Shown here: in pieces, positions 60,080-64,000 of the stretch
Layout: each line of letters begins with the position of its first letter
Position numbering within the stretch: position 1 is the first letter of the stretch
Source of the DNA: Blastomonas sp. CACIA14H2
Lineage (GTDB): Bacteria; Pseudomonadota; Alphaproteobacteria; Sphingomonadales; Sphingomonadaceae
Reading direction: 5' to 3'
Assembly (NCBI GenBank): GCA_000503195.1
Contig: AYSC01000008.1
Span: 1-64,000, forward strand
DNA length: 64,000 nt
The notes under the pieces: model-generated
The model's database searches: none
What the model was told of the DNA's origin: nothing
What the model saw: the letters and a program-made list of their open reading frames with translations, nothing else
Program-made: the position numbers and the translations under genes

Positions 60080-60346
60080 TTTCAGATCGGGGCCGAATCT
60101 GCTGCGCGACCGCGCCGCTCGCACAGCCATAGCACGCGAAATGCCCAGCAGCAGCGCGGGGATGAGCGCTGCCACCTGGAAGGAGACTTCCGCCGCCTCC
60201 GCCACCACCGCCTGCATCCGGGCCGGAACGAAATAGATAGCGATGGCCCCGGCAAAGCCGATCCGCCCCATTCCCCATGACCCGTTCTGCGGATAGCGAC
60301 GCGCCACCGCCGCCAGCATGGTCGGCCCCATGAAGCATCTGCCGAT
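60080..60346 (-). pseudogene. Remnant of an MFS transporter C-terminus
   Basis: A minus-strand frame with no good start reads RCFMGPTMLAAVARRYPQNG, SWGMGRIGFAGAIAIYFV, then EVSFQVAALIPALLLGISRA. This is the typical end of sphingomonad MFS sugar carriers (PTMLA, ARYP, SWGIGLIGFAGA, FQ..ALIP). The part between IYFV and the last helix is shortened, and the earlier ten or so helices are missing. It fills the 318-bp gap between the FGE gene and the small-subunit gene, marking a lost transporter of this cluster. Confidence 0.55.
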
Positions 60347-60384
60347 CGCCCAGGGCGTCGCCGCGCCCGGTTTATCGGGCTGCG

Positions 60385-61314
60385 TCACCGGGCGATGCAG
60401 CGGAACCCGATATGGCTGGTGGCGCTGTCTATGGCTTGCGCATGCCGGGCCGCCGGTCGGTAACGCTGGCAATAATTGGCCGCGCACAGATGCGATCCGC
60501 CTTTCAACACCTTGCGCGGGATCGCGATGTCCGGGGTCGCAGGATCGATGCTGCCGCGCTTGGTGGCGCCGCGCGGGTTCGAAGGTATGCAGCAGCTGCC
60601 GCGGCTCTTGCGCTCGATCCGCGGCTGGCCGAACCAATCGGACGTCCACTCCCAGACATTGCCGATCATGTCGTAAAGACCATAGCCGTTGCCAGGATAG
60701 GTCCGCACCGGCGAGGTGCGTTCGAAGCCGTCCTCGAGCGTGTTGGCATAGGGGAAATTGCCCTGCCAGAAATTGGCGAGCATCGTTCCGCCCGGCGCCA
60801 GCGTGTCGCCCCAGGCATAGTCTGCTCCGTCGAGGCCCCCGCGCGCGGCGAACTCCCACTCGGCTTCGGTCGGCAGCGACTTGCCCGCCCAGCGAGCATA
60901 GGCATCCGCATCGGCATAGGCGACATGGACGACCGGATGGTCTTCAAGGCCATCCAGGCTGCTATCGGGACCATGCGGGTGCCGCCAGTCTGTTCCGGCG
61001 CTGAAACACCACCACTGGCTGTAATCTCCCAGATCGACAGGCCCTGCGGTGCGCGTGAACAGCAGCGATCCCGCAACGGCCAGCGCCGGGTCCATGCCGG
61101 GATAGTCCCTGGGGTCGGGCGCGATCTCGGCCAGTGTGCGATGGCCCGTTGCTGCGACAAAGGCGGCAAAGTCGCGGTTCGTGACCGGCGTCTCGTCGAT
61201 CCAGAAGCCGTCCACGCGCACCTTCCTGACGGGGGCTTCCTCGGGATAGAAGCGGTCCGATCCCATCAGGAACGTCCCGCCTTCGATCCATTGCATTCCG
61301 GCCTTTGCGTTCAA
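60385..61314 (-). CDS. Formylglycine-generating enzyme (sulfatase-modifying factor)
   Basis: 309 residues. FGE fold landmarks: GGTFLMGSDRFYPEEAPVR, VDGFWIDETPVTNRDFAAFV, SLPTEAEWEFAARGG, YGLYDMIGNVWEWTSDW, and the copper-binding active-site pair Cys277 and Cys282 in GGSHLCAANYCQRYRPAARH, with the end SATSHIGFRC. All catalytic elements are present, so it should convert the sulfatase Cys to formylglycine. There is no signal peptide; modification would occur in the cytoplasm before Tat export of the sulfatase. It follows the sulfatase gene by 28 bp in one operon. Confidence 0.95.
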   Translation of the reverse strand: MNAKAGMQWIEGGTFLMGSDRFYPEEAPVRKVRVDGFWIDETPVTNRDFAAFVAATGHRTLAEIAPDPRDYPGMDPALAVAGSLLFTRTAGPVDLGDYSQWWCFSAGTDWRHPHGPDSSLDGLEDHPVVHVAYADADAYARWAGKSLPTEAEWEFAARGGLDGADYAWGDTLAPGGTMLANFWQGNFPYANTLEDGFERTSPVRTYPGNGYGLYDMIGNVWEWTSDWFGQPRIERKSRGSCCIPSNPRGATKRGSIDPATPDIAIPRKVLKGGSHLCAANYCQRYRPAARHAQAIDSATSHIGFRCIAR

Positions 61315-61342
61315 GCCCGCTCATCCTTCTTGTGCGCTGCCA

Positions 61343-63250
61343 TTATTCCCGGCCGTTGCCGGGCTTGGCGCGGGTCTCCATGCGGCTCTGGTCGAAGATC
61401 GCCACCGATGGGGAATAGGTGCCGGTGAGTTTCAACAGCAGATACTTGCCAGCACTGGCCAGATAGACCCGTTCATCGTCGGCCGCCAGTCTTGCCGCAT
61501 CGATGGCGGGCTGGGCCAGATCACCGACAAACGTCAGTGCATTGAGCGCGTGCAAGCGGATTTGCCACGGATGGGCAGGATCGCACAGCGCAATGAGCGC
61601 CGGAATGGCCGTCTCGGCCTGGCCGAGCCTGGCCAGCGCTTCGCTCAACTGAATGCGGACATGCGGCGAGCGTTCGGTCGCGAGATGATCCAGCATCGCC
61701 TGCTGCACCGGTCGTGCGTCCTGCCCCTGTATGACCAGCCCCATCGCGCCCCAGTACCGGATCACCTCGACCGGGCTTTCCAATGCTGCGCGCAGCCGGG
61801 GCAGCGCCTTGGTGCCGCCCGCAGCAGCGATGCGCGCGAGCGCCATCACATCCTCAAGCGGATAAAGCTTCGGGTCGCGGGATTCGATCCACCCTTCGCC
61901 AGCCATCGCCTCGGGCAGGAAGCCGTTGTCGTGGATCGCGACCATGTGTTCGTCGAGCACGTCGCTGAAATGGGCGAGGATGCTGCGATGCGCCGGATCG
62001 CGCGCCAGATCGCGAACCTCGTGCGGGTCGGCCGCAAGGTCGTACAGTTCTTCGAACGGTTTGGTCCCGAAGAAGCGATCCTGCACGGCGTTGAGCCTGC
62101 CGTCGAGATGAGCCTGCTCCCATTCCTGATAGCCTTTTGCCAGCCATTCGAACGCCTGATGCTGACCCCATGGCCGGTGCGGCATGTAATTGCGAATATA
62201 GCGCCATCGCCCGTCGGTCACGGTGCGCTGGAAATCGATCCGCTCATCCATCCGGTTGCGCATTCCGAAGGCATAACGCTGCGGCCGGGCGTTCGCGCCG
62301 AGAAATGGGGTCCCGCGCATCTGCTGCGGCTGGGCGGCACCGGCCAGCGAGAGCACGGTGGGGGCCAGATCGATGAAGCTGACCGGTGTCGCGATCTCGC
62401 TACCGGGTGGCTGGGGCATGAGGTGCCGCCATTTGGGCGGAACATAGACCACCATCGCGCAGCGCAGCCCTTCCTCGTAGCAATAGCGCTTCGACCGGCC
62501 GAGCACGCCGCCATTGTCGGAATAGTAGAAGACGATGGTGTCCTCGGCCAAGCCGTCCGCTTCCAGTTCGGCGAGCCGTTCGGCCAACTGGCCGTCCATT
62601 TTCTCCATCAGGTTGTAATAGCTGGCGAAATCCTGCCGGATGCCCGGTGTATCGGGCAGAAAGGGCGGGACCTTCACCATATCGGGCGACACCCGGCCAG
62701 GGGTCGGCTCGAACAGGCGTATTTCGTGGGTCGTTTCGTGGTTGAACACCGCCATGAAAGGCTGATCGCTTGCCGGGCGTGCGCGCCAGTGCGCGGTCTT
62801 GCCCTGGATATCCCAGATCGCATCGGCATCGACGTTGCAGTTATAATCGGTCTTCGCGTTGTTGGTGCAGAAGTAACCGGCCGCTCGCATCAGTTCGGGA
62901 TAGGTCCGGAAATCCTTGGGCAGCGTGGCGACGGCGCGCATCTGGTTCGCGGGGGCGCAGCTTTCGGGATACACTCCGGTCAGAATCCCGAACCGCGACG
63001 GCGCGCATACCGGAGCATTCGAATACACGTTCCGGAACAGCAGGCCCTTTTGCGCCAGGGCGTCGATTGTCGGCGTATGCGCCAGTTCGTCGCCATAGGC
63101 ACCGATGAGCGGATTGTTGTCCTCGCTGACGATCCACAGAATATTGGGGCGGTCAGGCTTGCCGGCCTTGGCGAGCGCCGGCGAGCGCGCAGCCACGGCA
63201 AGGCCGGCGGCCGAACCCAGGACCGACCGGCGGGAGATGCGATCCGTCAT
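61343..63250 (-). CDS. Tat-exported sulfatase with C-terminal HEAT-like repeats
   Basis: 635 residues from the ATG overlapping the upstream sulfatase stop (ATGA). A Tat signal (TDRISRRSVLGSAAGLAVAA) is followed by the S1 sulfatase domain: PNILWIVSEDNNP (metal Asp pair region), the formylglycine site Cys82-Ala-Pro-Ser-Arg86, FYYSDNGGVLGRSKRYCYE and later family blocks. Residues about 450-590 look like HEAT repeats (ALPRLRAALESPVEVIRYWG, VRIQLSEALARLGQAETAIP), an uncommon addition that may bind a polymer or partner. It hydrolyses sulfate esters, probably on sugars, in the periplasm after activation by the neighbouring FGE. Confidence 0.93.
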   Translation of the reverse strand: MTDRISRRSVLGSAAGLAVAARSPALAKAGKPDRPNILWIVSEDNNPLIGAYGDELAHTPTIDALAQKGLLFRNVYSNAPVCAPSRFGILTGVYPESCAPANQMRAVATLPKDFRTYPELMRAAGYFCTNNAKTDYNCNVDADAIWDIQGKTAHWRARPASDQPFMAVFNHETTHEIRLFEPTPGRVSPDMVKVPPFLPDTPGIRQDFASYYNLMEKMDGQLAERLAELEADGLAEDTIVFYYSDNGGVLGRSKRYCYEEGLRCAMVVYVPPKWRHLMPQPPGSEIATPVSFIDLAPTVLSLAGAAQPQQMRGTPFLGANARPQRYAFGMRNRMDERIDFQRTVTDGRWRYIRNYMPHRPWGQHQAFEWLAKGYQEWEQAHLDGRLNAVQDRFFGTKPFEELYDLAADPHEVRDLARDPAHRSILAHFSDVLDEHMVAIHDNGFLPEAMAGEGWIESRDPKLYPLEDVMALARIAAAGGTKALPRLRAALESPVEVIRYWGAMGLVIQGQDARPVQQAMLDHLATERSPHVRIQLSEALARLGQAETAIPALIALCDPAHPWQIRLHALNALTFVGDLAQPAIDAARLAADDERVYLASAGKYLLLKLTGTYSPSVAIFDQSRMETRAKPGNGRE

Positions 63251-64000
63251 CAGTTGCTGGGTCCTTCGACCTGACGCGTCAGCTCTTCCCTCAACGGCGG
63301 CGTACGGACCAGCGGTCTTCCTTCGGCTTGCGCCTTCAGCTTCGCGGGGCTGTCGGGCATGATCGGGTCGAGCCGGTCGCTGGGGTTGGGTTTCACATAC
63401 CATTCGGCAGGGAAATCGGCGGCGCGCTTGCCGTCGATGTCGCGGCGGACCGCGCCGATCGAGAGGCGTGCGCCATAGGGGATGACATGGCGGCCGTTGC
63501 GATCCGCCAGCTGCTCGTACAAGGCCAGGCGCAGCTCCTGCTTCTTCGCCGCCCAGCCAGGCTCGTTGACGAGGTTGCGCATTTCATCCGGGTCGGAGTT
63601 GAGATCATAGAGCTCGTCGGTATCCCAGACACCATAGTACTGGATGTATTTCACGCCATCGCGTTCGATCGCGAACGTGCCCGGAGTCATCGGGAAATTG
63701 TACTCCCAATAATATTCGTACACGAAATCGCCGGGTTTCCAGTCCTTCGGAGACTGTTTGCCCGACCATAGGTCCCACGCGCTCTTGCCTTCGAACTGCG
63801 GGGGCAGGGACGCTCCGGCCACAGTGAGAAAGGTAGGCGCGAAGTCGAGATTGCGGATGCGGCCTTCGTTGACCGTGCCGGCCGGGACCGTGCCGGGCTC
63901 CCAAACCACCAGTGGTACGCGAACGGATGGCTGATAGGCGTTGCGCTTGTCGATCAGTCCGTGCTCGCCGATCATATAGCCATTGTCGGAGGTGAAGACG
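63250..64000 (-). CDS. Sulfatase, C-terminal part (gene continues beyond the window)
   Basis: The visible 249 residues begin inside the family motif VFTSDNGYMIGEHG, which carries metal-binding Asp and Asn, and continue through VRVPLVVWEPGTVPAG, IRNLDFAPTFLTVAGA and YDLNSDPDEMRNLVNEP, all typical of the S1 sulfatase C-terminal half. The N-terminus with the CxPxR active site lies past the window end. It is translationally coupled to the downstream sulfatase (ATGA). The two sulfatases differ, so they probably remove different sulfate groups from one substrate. Confidence 0.93.
   Translation of the reverse strand, partial: VFTSDNGYMIGEHGLIDKRNAYQPSVRVPLVVWEPGTVPAGTVNEGRIRNLDFAPTFLTVAGASLPPQFEGKSAWDLWSGKQSPKDWKPGDFVYEYYWEYNFPMTPGTFAIERDGVKYIQYYGVWDTDELYDLNSDPDEMRNLVNEPGWAAKKQELRLALYEQLADRNGRHVIPYGARLSIGAVRRDIDGKRAADFPAEWYVKPNPSDRLDPIMPDSPAKLKAQAEGRPLVRTPPLREELTRQVEGPSN

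Noticed and set aside
56633-60859. A 1,408-codon minus-strand frame across the GMC cluster
   Set aside because: Only its ends are real: the ThuA-like gene and the MFS fragment. The middle is the wrong frame of the GMC and small-subunit genes.

Overview
The window is high-GC bacterial chromosome with the gene style of a sphingomonad (order Sphingomonadales, Alphaproteobacteria): many MFS sugar carriers, a TonB-dependent receptor with a typical sphingomonad plug, GMC flavoenzymes and small NTF2-like exported proteins. Genus cannot be fixed from the sequence alone. No rRNA, tRNA or CRISPR array was seen.

Region 1 (about 1-31.3 kb) is a glycoside-catabolism island. It holds xylose isomerase and xylulokinase co-transcribed with a GMC oxidoreductase; two complete alpha/beta pairs of the C-glycoside deglycosidase type (5591-6990 and 14434-15844); a Gfo/Idh/MocA dehydrogenase with a TIM-barrel isomerase; a hydroxypyruvate-isomerase-like enzyme; two GPH-type symporters and two other MFS carriers; a TonB receptor; a ThuA-like protein; a carbohydrate-esterase-like hydrolase; and a gluconate-dehydrogenase-subunit-3/GMC pair with a DHA2 transporter. 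A TetR regulator sits inside. The promoters between 5.5 and 27.5 kb share an 18-bp AT-rich palindrome, (T/C)TAGAA-N6-TTC(T/G)NA, so most of the island looks like one regulon. The inferred logic is uptake through the TonB receptor and symporters, oxidation of the sugar at C3 by GMC or Gfo/Idh enzymes, cleavage of the C-C glycosidic bond by the deglycosidases, and processing of the released sugar by the isomerases.

A 2,950-bp IS1595-type mobile element (18185-21134) has inserted into the T-tract of the terminator between two convergent island genes, with an exact 8-bp target duplication. It carries a Panacea-domain antitoxin-like gene overlapping a small membrane-protein gene, a P63C-domain gene and the transposase.

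Region 2 (31.3-34.3 kb) holds a MetE-like methyltransferase with an NTF2-like partner, behind a long palindrome, and an orphan HWE-type histidine kinase whose N-terminus keeps the key positions of the plant ETR1 ethylene-binding domain.

Region 3 (35.05-56.54 kb) is one giant autotransporter gene of 7,160 codons. Its passenger is beta-helix repeats, including amplified units of about 160 residues, two copies of a domain-terminal module and one Ala-rich insert. It ends in an outer-membrane beta-barrel.

Region 4 (56.6-64 kb, all minus strand) is a second sugar cluster: two sulfatases (one cut by the window edge), a formylglycine-generating enzyme, a decayed MFS fragment, a gluconate-dehydrogenase-subunit-3/GMC pair and a ThuA-like protein. 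This fits desulfation and then oxidation of a sulfated glycoside.
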